A stretch of 30,545 nt of DNA from Smittium culicis (GCA_001970855.1 LSSN01002870.1:1-30545), one strand, 5' to 3'. Counted from the stretch's first letter, positions 19,501-29,943 are shown. Notes: a model not told the origin generated them from the letters alone. Numbers and translations are program-made.

Positions 19501-20538
19501 TTAATTTAATTCAATCTAATTGTATTTTTCTATAAATAAACTAACTAAATAAAAAATAAAATGCTTGTCAATTTTTATATATTTTTACTTGATCTGATAC
19601 CATTTTACGCAGATCAAATTATAATGAAAGAGAAAAAAAATACGACCAAAAAATATATTTAAGCCTTTTCCAAACTTTTTTAGAAAATTAGTATGCATTG
19701 TTGAACCAATTCTATACTTAATGTAAAATTATTAGCGCTTATAGTTAAAATAGTTGTTATATACCTTGATTTTACTTATTAGCCTCGATACTAAGTACTT
19801 TTAAATACTTCCTTAAGTTAAAGAATCATAAATATAACAAGTTAATTCAAACCTATCCCAATTTAAAAATTAGAAATTTTTATAGCAATTCATGATTACA
19901 ACTGAAATTCTTTATTATTTACTCAAAATTTACATCTAAATAACTAGTAAAATATTCATTTTTATTAAATAATTATTTTAATAAAGGTGTAAATACTCAT
20001 AATACTTCATTAAATGCACCTCTATTCCATGAGTTTACTAGTTTTATAGCCAATATCTTTTAAATTTCATCAACGCCTAATAATGGGCAGCTTAAATTGT
20101 ATAATGCAGTAAAAATTAATAATTTTGGGTTAAGTATGCAGAAGGATATAGTGCTTTGACTCTTATTGTTTTGAAATATGGAAATTGAATCTGGTGTTAT
20201 TGCAGATAACACTTAGATTGCAGTGAAAGAAAAATATTTTGTAAAAAGCTCTTTGACTTGGATAAATCTTGAACAAAAACTGTGGATAGTCCTTTTGAAG
20301 ATTGGTAAATTTTTGTAATTCACGAAAGGGCAGATTTCATAATTCCAAAAGAATATTCTAGATAAAATCCATTAATTGAGGCAAAAAATTTATGTTTCTG
20401 ATTATGCAGAAGAATTTTTCAAATTTAAATTAATTATTGGGTTGTTCTGTAATAAGTAATAAATGTGCGATTATATAATATAAATATAGATGTACATTTA
20501 TTAAAAAATTATAAAATGAAAGCAGCGTAAACTAAACA
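19501..20538. other. AT-rich DNA, no supported gene
   Basis: Around 20130-20400 the plus strand has protein-like scraps (for example FIIPKEYSR and LIEAKNLC) separated by many stops. They might be remains of a coding sequence, but nothing can be named. Confidence 0.35.
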
Positions 20539-20540
20539 TA

Positions 20541-21287
20541 TATGAGTAATTTTTTATGAAAAGTTCATTTTATAGTGTATAAAATCTAACATAAAATTAA
20601 TGACCAATGAGTAGAATAATATACTTTTATAGCAAATAAAAAATTTTTATTGAAACTAAGAAATATCAAAAATAAAGTGGCTTTTTCATTTCCGTCAATA
20701 ATACTAGTATTAAGTGATTATTCACACCAATAAAATTAAACTTCAAGTAAGCGTTCTCTTCATTCAGAATCTCCCATATGTAAAGGTATATACTCACAGG
20801 TCAAATATTTTTGACGTTAAATATAAAAACATTTTTTTAATATAGTTTAATAATTTAATAATTTATTATTATACTAGCTTTTATCGTTAGTAAAGAATGT
20901 TCAAACACAAAGATTGAACAAAGAATATACAAAAGCAGATTTTATTGCTTTAAATTTAACAATATCTAAAAAATGGATCGCAAAAAATAAATGAATATAC
21001 AAAACACCAAAAAAATATCAAGTTTAAATTATCAATATGGGAGATTCTGAACGAAGAGAGCACTTTGTTGCAGTTTAATGTTATTGGCCTATATAAGCGC
21101 TTATTGTAAGTATTATTGGCGGAGCAAAAAATGCATTTTTATTTTTCTATTTCTTCGTTTCAATATAAAATTTTTATTTGCTAAAAAGGTAAATTATTCT
21201 ACTCATTGGCCGTTTATTTTTTATGCGATTTTATATACTGAAACTCTTTACACTATAAAATGACCTCTTCATAAAGAATTGCCCATA
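20541..21287. mobile_element. Long inverted-repeat (foldback-like) element, 747 bp
   Basis: 20539-20780 and 21037-21289 are reverse complements over about 245 bases with moderate divergence. Shared blocks include TTCATTTTATAGTGTA/GTCATTTTATAGTGTA, CCAATGAGTAGAATAAT, TAGCAAATAAAAA and TTCAGAATCTCCCATAT. The outermost bases are TATATG[A/G]G on both sides, allowing a TA target site. The 256-base centre has no coding capacity. It could be a long-TIR MITE of Tc1/mariner or MULE type. Transcription through it would give a long hairpin RNA. Confidence 0.75.
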
Positions 21288-21367
21288 TAATTAACAATTA
21301 ATAATAAATAATAAATAAATAATAAATAAATACTGAAACAGTCAAAAGGTAAATGTGAGCTTATGTT

Positions 21368-22230
21368 AAAGGTCGCATTACAGTACCATTTTCAGAGGAT
21401 GGAACATTGGTCAAATTTTTTAAAAAATTAAAACCTATAATCTGTACTTATGATGATATCAATGATATTAAATATGTAATTGAGTTCATAAAAACAGCGA
21501 GAATTTATGATTTTTGCTCTTATTACAGCCATAAAAAATTTTTTGGGATAATTATAATGTTATAAATTTTAAAGCTACTATTATAGAGGCCTTAGTCGCA
21601 TGAAAATAGGCTAAATAAAGGTTTAATATCTATTTAAAGATGAAAGAATAGTGCAGTGCAATAAAATTTGCTTATTATTCTATTTTAAAGAGAAATGGAA
21701 CATGTTAAATAGTTTTACAAGACTTTCTGAAAAGGCCGCAAGAAATGCTAAAACTGGCTATATTCGTCCCGTTGAAGATAAGAGTTATATAAATGAAGAA
21801 AGTTTTGAAAATAACCAGAATTATGAGTCGAATTACGGACAAATAATAATCAATCTATATGATTATAAACAGATCTGTTTACGTTTAATAGATAATGGAG
21901 CATCTACTGAAGTCACATCAAAAAATTTAGTATATAGCCTAAAAATTAAAAAAGAATAATTAACCAAACCACCAATAATTATAATTATAAAAGAAGGAAA
22001 ATATAACATTTAACAGCGTTTTAAATTTAAATAAAAAGCTAAAATTATGGAAATTATAATAAAAGATTTAGTTTTTGATTACTTAAAACACACTCATATT
22101 TTGGGTAGAACATAGATGCGAAAATTTAGTCCAAAAATTGGTTGCAAGAAAAGAATTGACCTTTAATGAATTTGTTTATAAATATGATCTCAAAAAGATT
22201 GCTTTCGCTTGAAAAGTCTTTTTGAAGAAT
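21368..22230 (+). pseudogene. Ty3-like gag/protease relic
   Basis: An open stretch (21368 to about 21564) reads VPFSEDGTLVKFFKKLKPII and YVIEFIKTARIYDFCSYY, Gag-like in style. Further scraps follow in shifted frames. A second open frame (21651-21956) ends ICLRLIDNGASTEVTSKNLV, which resembles the retropepsin active-site block LIDSGAS. Asp is kept, but D-S/T-G has become D-N-G (21891-21899). After its stop, decayed sequence to about 22230 may continue the protease. Reverse transcriptase is absent. Assignment to Ty3 rather than another LTR group is tentative. Confidence 0.45.
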
Positions 22231-22286
22231 GTTTAATATGTTTTATTTTAGTTTGGTTAATAAAATAGTATTAGATAATTTGATAT

Positions 22287-22457
22287 CCTTGAACCAATGC
22301 CCAGTGGGTATGGAGCTGCTAGAGCGGCGGAGGGGGATCGGTTGAAAAATTATTTTTTTTAATATTTTTTTAACTTTTTAAATATTTTTTTATTAGTTTT
22401 TGTATACTTTTAAATCATGTTTAATAAACTCTCTGAGACAAAAAAAAAAAAAAAAAA
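22287..22457 (+). mobile_element. 5'-truncated LINE insertion with poly(A) tail and 15-bp TSD
   Basis: TAGATAATTTGATAT occurs perfectly at 22272-22286 and 22458-22472. Between them lie 171 bases ending in 18 A residues (22440-22457). The insert matches, on the opposite strand, the 3' end of the LINE at the right edge of the window (29931 down to about 29775), including GTGGGTATGGAGCTGCTAGA and GCGGCGGAGGGGG. A perfect duplication plus an uninterrupted A tail indicates a recent, target-primed insertion. Confidence 0.92.
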
Positions 22458-22632
22458 TAGATAATTTGATATTAATAAAATTTAAGGAATAAATTTAAAT
22501 TTATAAAAATATGCTTTTATAAATTGTTATCTTTTAAGGGTATATATGAAAAAGCAGTTTAGTAATTCTCAGATAAAAAAGGTTTTCCGAGTTCAATGGA
22601 ATTTTGTGCAATGAATCTGTTATCTCTGGTTA

Positions 22633-22666
22633 CCTTTTAGGAATTCCTTTTAGGAATTCCTTTTAG
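22633..22666 (+). repeat. 13-bp tandem repeat
   Basis: CCTTTTAGGAATT at 22633 and 22646 is followed by a partial third unit at 22659. Each junction makes the palindrome AGGAATTCCT. Confidence 0.8.
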
Positions 22667-22672
22667 TTATTT

Positions 22673-23737
22673 AGTGTAATTAGCTTTAATTAAATATTTA
22701 ATACTTATATGTTTTGGTGTTTTTATATTTTTTATTTATTTATAATTTTTATGTTTTGTTTTTTGATTCTGGAAAATTGAATGTTTAGACTAAAAGCAAT
22801 CAAGGCTGCTTTTTATACATCTTTTATTATAACTTGTGTTATAATTAAATTTACTAACTAAAATCGTTAATATAAGAATATACTAATATAATTATAATAA
22901 TGATAATGATAATGATAAGTAGTTAGCTCTTATTTCAGCCTTCGCATTTATTGTTTATGTAAACTGCATAATAGTTTATGTCGTCTTATTTAATTGGCTA
23001 TTATGCGAGCCTTTATTTGGGAAGTTGGTTATGCATTTCCGCATAATTAATTATGCTGCTTAACAAATCCAAAGGCATTAATAAAATATATCATTACTAA
23101 TCGATGAACCTATTTGGGTTTATTATTCAATTTGGTTTGACCATCTCTAAAGAAAATTTATGATTGAAAGAATATGTGAATTCTGAAATAGAAAAAAATG
23201 GAAAATATTTTGCTATCATAGTTGAAAAAGTTTTACAAAACTCAATGAATGAAATGATTTTTTAAAGAAAATTAAAAAACAGAAATTAAAGAAAAACTAA
23301 CTGCTATAAAATTTTATTTACAAAAATGAATAAGTAATTGCCTAACATATGGCCAGGTGTGGTACAAATTGAAAATCAAAGGCAAAACCAATAAATAAAC
23401 CCCGATATTTAATTTATCATCAAGATTTGAAGGAGCTAATAAAAATTGTGTCTTTTTTGTAAGTTTTTTATTTGATAAGAAGTTACCGAGTACTATTAAA
23501 ACTTTAAAAACTATTAGAGAGTTGTTTTTTCTAGTGTAAAGAAATGCATTTCCCTTTTTATAGTCAATTTTAACTATCTTTTAATTATTCTTAGTTAGCA
23601 GAGCTAACTGTTAAACTAACCTAAAAATTACACCTAGGTAATTTTAATACAATATATATTATACTTAAAAATTAAATAAGTTTGAATATACGGTGCATGG
23701 TTCTTCATGCAGAATTATATTCGCTTTAAGACATAAT
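22673..23737. other. AT-rich DNA with a cluster of GCATAAT inverted words
   Basis: No gene is supported. Between about 22960 and 23060 the word GCATAAT occurs repeatedly in both orientations: GCATAATAG with CTATTATGC about 30 bases apart, and the perfect 16-base palindrome GCATAATTAATTATGC at 23041-23056. A short AATGAT microsatellite lies near 22900. Confidence 0.45.
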
Positions 23738-24080
23738 TTATTTAATAGCCTTGTCACGATTATGCTGATTAGAGTCAAGTAACATTTCATGAATTGAATT
23801 ATTTGCATTATTTAAAGTATTCAAATTCGCAGAGCTAGATATGAAATTACATGATCTTATGAATAAAGGATAAATACAGGGATTTTCAATAGAATTTCTA
23901 TAAGCTTCGATCAGTTGTTTATATCGCCCAAACAATTTCTAAAAAAAAAAAAAAATTCATGACGCGATAGAATTTTTTTTTTCGAATTAAAAAAGTACAA
24001 ATCGGAGATGAATCTAAACATATCAGTCGATTTTCTACAAGTTCCAAAGTTGATTATAATCGATTCAGCAGTTTTTTATA
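23738..24080 (-). pseudogene. Unidentified coding-like stretch, minus strand
   Basis: The last 66 codons read KLFGRYKQLIEAYRNSIENP and IYPLFIRSCNFIS, then an Asn/Ser-rich tail ending at a stop at 23738. Upstream the same frame stays open to about 24080 (FGTCRKSTDMFRFISDLYFF) except for one TAG directly after a run of T residues. That T-run followed by AG would also make a good 3' splice site, so this might be the last exon of a gene. Composition looks protein-like but I do not recognise a family, and no start is visible. Confidence 0.3.
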
Positions 24081-24704
24081 AGCTCCAAATATAGCACAAA
24101 CTCTCAATATTGATCATCCTCACTATTTAATTTATCATAGATTTTCGTGATTTGAATAAATAAAGTAATATTTGCGCCTATTCATAGCTTAATACATTTT
24201 TTGAATAGAATTGAATTCAAATAATTTTTTAAAATTGCTAATACATATTTATCGCCTTTCATTTTCTTTCCAAACTTTTTGCTTTTTTTTCATTCAATTT
24301 AATTTATTTTTTAATTTATTACGACCACAACCAATTCCCTTTTTAGTATATTTATAGCTATACTTAATTGTTTAATGTGAATATAATACTATCTTACACG
24401 TCTTGTATCTTACACAAGTACGTTCACCTTCATTAACTTGAAAAAGCAATACAGGTATAAAAGCTTAGTAGTATAATAAAAGGCTATCCAAATATTGAAC
24501 GAAATGAAGAGTTGGTACAATATTTTATACCTAAATTATTTACTATTTTAACTTTGTAATAAAAAAATAGTTAATGTTAAATATACATTTTAAATGAATA
24601 AAAATTTATAACTGTTAATTTTAAATAGTTTGTTCAGTATCTAATACAGTGAAATTCTGATCTAACTATTACTATTTAAAAAAAATATTACGATAGTTTG
24701 GCCC

Positions 24705-24885
24705 CTTTCCGTCAACATTCTTAAATAAAATTTTATGTCTTTTACTATTTAAAAGGAAAGATTATTACCTGTAGTCATTTTACAATATACGAATACTTCT
24801 TAGATCTCGGAACTATATTAATATAATTAGACACGTTTGACTATATTTAGAGATCAAAAACAGTTATCTGACCGTGAAAGAATTA
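24705..24885 (-). mobile_element. piggyBac-like MITE, copy C
   Basis: Read on the minus strand it aligns with copy B: TTCTTTCACGG, CTGTTTTTGATCT, AGTCAA, TTCCGAG.TCT, then TTTAAGAATGTTGACGGAAAGG at the far end. The far terminus in reverse complement starts CCCCTTTCCG, matching the terminal style of copy B. It lies head-to-head with copy B, 54 bases away. Confidence 0.65.
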
Positions 24886-24939
24886 GACAAAAAAATTAAT
24901 AAGATTTATAATTGATAAAATAAAATAATTTTTATTTAA

Positions 24940-25128
24940 CTCTTTCCCGCGTGGTAGGCTGTTTTTGATCTACAACATACAGTCAACAGCGTTCAATTAA
25001 AATCGATTAATTCCGAGGTCTTTAGAAATATTGGTATTATGCAAAATAAAACCAAATAATAAAATATCTTTTAAATTATTAGCGAATCAATAAATTCGAT
25101 CTTTTTAAGAGTGTTGGGCGGAAATGGA
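24940..25128 (+). mobile_element. piggyBac-like MITE, copy B, flanked by TTAA
   Basis: The 189-base element begins CTCTTTCCCGCGTGG and ends GGGCGGAAATGGA, which in reverse complement is TCCATTTCCGCCC. It is bordered by TTAA at 24936-24939 and 25129-25132. TTAA target sites and CCCTTT-like ends are the hallmark of piggyBac-type transposons. There is no coding capacity. Together with copies A and C it shows that this family has been active in this genome. Confidence 0.7.
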
Positions 25129-25975
25129 TTAATTTTACTTGTTCTTATTCACGGAATTTTATTGGTGCGATAACAATATAAGAAACTATGTAGTAATGTA
25201 AGCTAAAGAAATAGTAAATTAAAGTGCTCTGTTTGTAAAGAATCTCACACGTTGATTGTTAATAGATGGCGATTGTCTTCATAGGTCCATTTTAATATTT
25301 ACTAGTATTAATTATGAAGACACTCACAATGTATTTTGATTGTGAGTATGTAATATTTTAAATAAAATTCACCAATTGGTAGTGTATTCTAACTTTGAGA
25401 TATTATTCATAATGAATATTATTTGATAATTAATGGAAATTGAAAAATGGAATTTCTGGAAAAAAAATATTATAAGGTTAAATTGCCTTTTATTAAAATG
25501 AAAACATGTATTATTACGAGATAATTTGTATTATGCACAATTATGGAAGGTATCATTCGCGAAATATGTTCAGTTAATAAGAATGTAATTTTTATATAAT
25601 ATTGCGATTTATTATCGAATTGATTGATAACAATTAATCTATGACCTTATTATAGCCCAGGCTTTTTTCAGTTCTATTCGGCAATCTAACATCTTCGTAT
25701 TCCCGAGACTTGATTGGTAGAGCAAGAAAATACATTCTTATTTACCTGTGACTTAAGTTTTTACACTTATACTAGATAAAAACCTAATACTAAGACTCTA
25801 ATATAACTTTAGGTTAATAGTTGTAATATTGTGAATAATATTACTTTATCTATCCTTATTTTTCAATTACTTACCAGAATTCCATTCCACGTTTACATTT
25901 ACTGATAAATTCCGTTCAATTTCTTGTTTTCACCTTATAAGCACGATCCTTTAAATAATATTCCGTTTTTCTATA
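25129..25975. other. Upstream intergenic region of the RA-PH gene
   Basis: AT-rich DNA. A hairpin with 9-bp arms, ACTCACAAT (25322-25330) and ATTGTGAGT (25339-25347), is the only conspicuous structure. The last 130 bases before the start codon are pyrimidine-rich, as often seen in fungal promoters and leaders. No definite TATA box or upstream exon was identified. Confidence 0.4.
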
Positions 25976-28900
25976 ATGAATAATACTAGCTTTCCTTTAG
26001 ATTCGATCTCTTCCGATGAGGACTTGCCATTAACAGTTTTAAAATCAAAAATTCTATCCAAAAACAAAAATCCGAATTCTTCTATTCATCTTCCCTCTAG
26101 ACTAACTTCGAACTCTTCCTTTTCTTCAAACAATAAATTGAACGGAAACAATTCACCCAATACTAGAAATTTGATAAATAAAAGTCCAATTGATTCTACC
26201 GCTCTCTCAGGATCCCTGCGAGGTACATCAAAGGAGTATAATAAAAAAGATTCCAAATCCAATAATATTAGTTCCTTATCTATTAATAACGATATCTTTA
26301 TGGATTCTCATCCAAGACCTCTTCAAAAGTCTGATCTAAATTTCCAAAATAAAAACCATAGCCACCCCAAAATCGATCTTAACGAAGTTTTTTCTAAAAG
26401 AAGTAATAATCCTTTTATAAAAAAAAACAATTTATCAAACTCAATAATCCATAGCGACGATTCAGTCAACATTTCCTACTCAAATAACAGTGTTTACCCG
26501 TTCCTGTTAAAAGATGATTCTGAGTCAGGTTCCAACATACCTTTTGTTGATTCTTCAAATCCTCGCCATATACAAAATTCTAATTTTTCTGATTGTCACT
26601 CTGAAGATAGTTTCTATCAAAATCAAAATTATAACTCCGAGTTTAGGATATTGCATGAAAATCGTTCTTTCTCAGCATTATCTAATTTAGAAGTAAAAAA
26701 TAACAATGCTTCCTCTATCGATTTTAATTATTCAAATCAATCTCAAGATATAAAACAAACCCCAAATTCTACATCAAAAACTTCAATAAACCCATTTTCT
26801 GATGAAGAATCACAAAATTCATACCAAGATCAGTATAATGGCATTCCTAGAAAAAATAATATTTCTTTAAATCAGCAGACCTCGAGCAAAAGTAGCGAGA
26901 GCTATGTTTGTGATTTCATAAATCACAGCGGAAATTTAAGCAATTTCATAAGCAGTGAAAATTCCTTGCATTTAAATAAATCAGGAAATTTTTCCATACC
27001 CGCTATTAATGATTCATCTACTCAAAGAAATCAACTTTCAAAAAACAACTCTATTAGGTCTATCAAGAATTTTTCCTCAAAAAATTTAAACCCAAACTCA
27101 AGCCTATCCACCTCAAATTATTACTCCACCATTTCTAGAAAAAATTCTACTTTTAAAACTAAAAGCTCAAGCCAATCGCCCTCAATCAGATCATTAAATA
27201 AGCCAGATGACCTTATTGTAAAAAATGATACGCTTGATCTAAAGTCTGAAAATTATAGTATGCCACCCTCTAATAACAATTCAATCTCTGATATTAGAGC
27301 CAACTCTCTTTCTGATAACATTAATTCATTCCACGACATAAAAAATTTATCTCCACCCATTAATAAAAGTATAACCCAAAATTTAAATACATCTACTTCT
27401 TTATCGATTCTAGATTTGTCTAAAAATTGCTATACTGACTTAGACTCAAATAAACATGACCATATTTCTCCAGGCTTAAATAGCAATTCAAATATATCTT
27501 TATCGCTACCTCAAGTACCTGTATTATTCAACAACCATAATTCACATGTATCATCTTCTAATTTTTGTACTCGAAAATTATGCATTGATGATTATTGTGA
27601 TTTAGAGTGCTTAATAAATGATTTGGAGAGTTATTTGAATGGTGTCACCGGTATTGAGAAAAGAATAAATTCAAACTTAATTAAAAGTAAGATTTCCCTC
27701 TTAAACAATAACACGAAGATGCCTATTGGCACCAGTTCCAACCATATTACAATCAAAGAATCAAACTCAAAAACAAAAACGAATAGCTCTAGTAGTTCAT
27801 ATAAAAGTTTAACTGAAAAGGCTGATAAATTACTTAAAAATATTGACTTTCAAGTGATATCCTTTTATCTGTTTTTCAATGACACTTCCATATACTACCC
27901 TATTGTTGCCGCAAATTTCAGTTCTTTAGGGTCTATTCTAAGCGAAATTAAATCTAACTCTATTATTGATAGCTCATTTGATGACTGGTCCTTTTTTAAC
28001 TATATACCGCATTTCAAAATAGATAGACCTGTAAACCTATGGGAAAATCTTATTGACATGTTTTGTGAGTCCGAAAAAAATTCCAATTTCTTGATAATTA
28101 AGCGATATTCAAAATTCAACGAACTTTTAGCTAGTAGTAGCTTAAATAACACAGTGTCAGATTTTTCAGGAAAACTGTTCTATAGGAAAAATAATAGTAA
28201 ATGGGATAGAACTACTTTTTGCATCAAAAACTTAAAATTAGAGCTAGCTATACAACCAAAGTACAAAAAAAACATAATATCATACTCGTTAGATTGTTAC
28301 GATTTATATTTACCAACTTTATCGACAAAATTTTATTGTACCAAATTTGCATTTGGGCTGAAGCCACTCATGTCTAGCGTTTTATTTGAAAAGCCCGAAG
28401 TTGACTATATAAAGTGGTTTTGTGCAGAGTCAGAGGATGATTTGAATCTTTGGGTCAAAAGTTTAAGATCAGTAATAAACTCAATCAAATTCAAATCTAC
28501 TTTTCAAAAGAAAGCCCAGTTAAATAAAGTAAAGGACTACGAAGATTTAAAGTCTTTTATTCCTGATAAACCACTAGTGAACATAGGATCAAACTTAATC
28601 GGGAAAATGGGCAATCTAACTATAAACGAAACAAGCACTCTTGATAATTCAAACATTTCGACAAACACATCTTTAAAAATTAAACCAAGCCCTGTAAATC
28701 TATATAATATTGATACAAACAAAATCATCAAGCTAATTGAAGAGAAAGGGACTGACTACCAGACAGTCGAGATTTCTGAATTACAGAACTTTGGTGTGAG
28801 TAACTCTGATCCGTCTGTTGATGAATCATCCTCAAATTCTTCTAACCCTTCAAAAAATCAAAAAAAAAATCTAAATTTTAATCCCGGGTCTTTACTAGAC

Positions 28901-29305
28901 AAATTTAATAACTCTAAAGAAAAAAAGACCATTTTATCCGAGAAAACAGCTATTGACATTTTTAAAAAAGGTTCGCTACTATCTGACCCAAAGCCCAACT
29001 CTTCAAACGCCTACAAAAAGATTCCAGCTAGTGACAGTTTAAATTTTACAAAAGGGTCGCTTCTTCAAGGATTACATAAAAAAACAAATGTAATCAAACA
29101 TAATTCATTTTTTGGAAAGCCATTAGTTGAAATTGATCAATCCCACGATCTTGGTTCACTAAATCTCAATTCATCAATTGAAATGGATAAAGACAAGCCA
29201 AGGCAAAATTATTCTATAGGAGTAAAGCCTATATTATCTAAACCTTTAATAACCATAATAAATGAACCGGAATTTGAATTCTCTTCCCGGCTTCGCTCAA
29301 AATAA
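25976..29305 (+). CDS. RA-PH tandem domain protein, MRL/Grb7-like adaptor
   Basis: Single uninterrupted frame of 1109 codons; the ATG is the first after an in-frame TAA at 25952-25954. Residues 1-600 are Ser/Asn-rich and probably disordered, with two NPF motifs (145-147, 272-274) that could bind EH domains. At 610-623 a basic helix-like lead (LTEKADKLLKNI) precedes a Ras-association-like fold (about 624-717: ISFYLFFNDTSIYYPIV, DDWSFFNYIPHFKIDRPVN, LWENLIDMF, NFLIIKRYSKFNELL). A PH domain follows (about 728-838: FSGKLFYRKN, CYDLYL, TKFAFGLKP, IKWFCAESEDDLNLWVKSLR, with the invariant Trp at 826). This order is that of Mig-10/RIAM/lamellipodin and Grb7 proteins, which couple Ras-family GTPases and phosphoinositides to the actin cortex. 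The fungal role is inferred. The C-terminus (860-1109) is disordered with repeated short motifs. No proline-rich FPPPP sites are seen. Confidence 0.85.
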   Translation: MNNTSFPLDSISSDEDLPLTVLKSKILSKNKNPNSSIHLPSRLTSNSSFSSNNKLNGNNSPNTRNLINKSPIDSTALSGSLRGTSKEYNKKDSKSNNISSLSINNDIFMDSHPRPLQKSDLNFQNKNHSHPKIDLNEVFSKRSNNPFIKKNNLSNSIIHSDDSVNISYSNNSVYPFLLKDDSESGSNIPFVDSSNPRHIQNSNFSDCHSEDSFYQNQNYNSEFRILHENRSFSALSNLEVKNNNASSIDFNYSNQSQDIKQTPNSTSKTSINPFSDEESQNSYQDQYNGIPRKNNISLNQQTSSKSSESYVCDFINHSGNLSNFISSENSLHLNKSGNFSIPAINDSSTQRNQLSKNNSIRSIKNFSSKNLNPNSSLSTSNYYSTISRKNSTFKTKSSSQSPSIRSLNKPDDLIVKNDTLDLKSENYSMPPSNNNSISDIRANSLSDNINSFHDIKNLSPPINKSITQNLNTSTSLSILDLSKNCYTDLDSNKHDHISPGLNSNSNISLSLPQVPVLFNNHNSHVSSSNFCTRKLCIDDYCDLECLINDLESYLNGVTGIEKRINSNLIKSKISLLNNNTKMPIGTSSNHITIKESNSKTKTNSSSSSYKSLTEKADKLLKNIDFQVISFYLFFNDTSIYYPIVAANFSSLGSILSEIKSNSIIDSSFDDWSFFNYIPHFKIDRPVNLWENLIDMFCESEKNSNFLIIKRYSKFNELLASSSLNNTVSDFSGKLFYRKNNSKWDRTTFCIKNLKLELAIQPKYKKNIISYSLDCYDLYLPTLSTKFYCTKFAFGLKPLMSSVLFEKPEVDYIKWFCAESEDDLNLWVKSLRSVINSIKFKSTFQKKAQLNKVKDYEDLKSFIPDKPLVNIGSNLIGKMGNLTINETSTLDNSNISTNTSLKIKPSPVNLYNIDTNKIIKLIEEKGTDYQTVEISELQNFGVSNSDPSVDESSSNSSNPSKNQKKNLNFNPGSLLDKFNNSKEKKTILSEKTAIDIFKKGSLLSDPKPNSSNAYKKIPASDSLNFTKGSLLQGLHKKTNVIKHNSFFGKPLVEIDQSHDLGSLNLNSSIEMDKDKPRQNYSIGVKPILSKPLITIINEPEFEFSSRLRSK

Positions 29306-29756
29306 AATATTTGCATTTTCCCAAAAAGTAAAAGCTGTTTAGAAATTTTATTAACCACAATTCTTATACCCATGTTTATAATTTCGTTTGCATAAAAAAT
29401 TACTAAATATTTCGAATCCTAATGTTTATATAACTTTCAAAAGTGTTTTGAGAAAAAATTTTTTTAATTCTTATTAACTCCAGTTAATAAACCTAAACTA
29501 TCTGAGGTGAGGGGAGAGGGGTGAATTATTTTTAATAATAAAATGTTGATAAAATATGACTAAGATATTAAGTGAGTCAAGGATCAATTTTATTATATAT
29601 TTTTTTTTATATTATCCGAAACTAATATGGAAGACTAGTTACAAAGAAGCAATTTTATTCTTTAAGATGTATCATTAATATAATCGTATAAAAAAATAAA
29701 CTATAAAAGTGAATTTTTTTAGCAAATATAAGCCATCAAAACGTTGTGAAACTCCT
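29306..29756. other. 3' flank of the RA-PH gene
   Basis: AT-rich. AATAAA at 29301-29306 overlaps the stop codon and another lies at 29486-29491; either could serve polyadenylation. A G-rich burst (GAGGTGAGGGGAGAGGGG) lies at about 29503-29521. No further gene is seen before the LINE tail. Confidence 0.45.
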
Positions 29757-29943
29757 TTTCTTCTTTTCTTCTTTTTTTTTTTCATAGAGTTTATTAAACA
29801 TAAATTAAAAGTATATAAAAAATTAATAAAAAATATTTAAAAAGCTATAAAAATATTAAAAAAAAATTTTTTTCATCCGACCCCCCTCCGCCGCTCTAGC
29901 AGCTCCATACCCACTGGTCATTTTTTCAAGGAGGCTGGTGAAT

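Noticed and set aside
20130..20400. Possible transposon protein scraps on the plus strand
   Set aside because: Stops every 15-25 codons and no motif that could be tied to a family.
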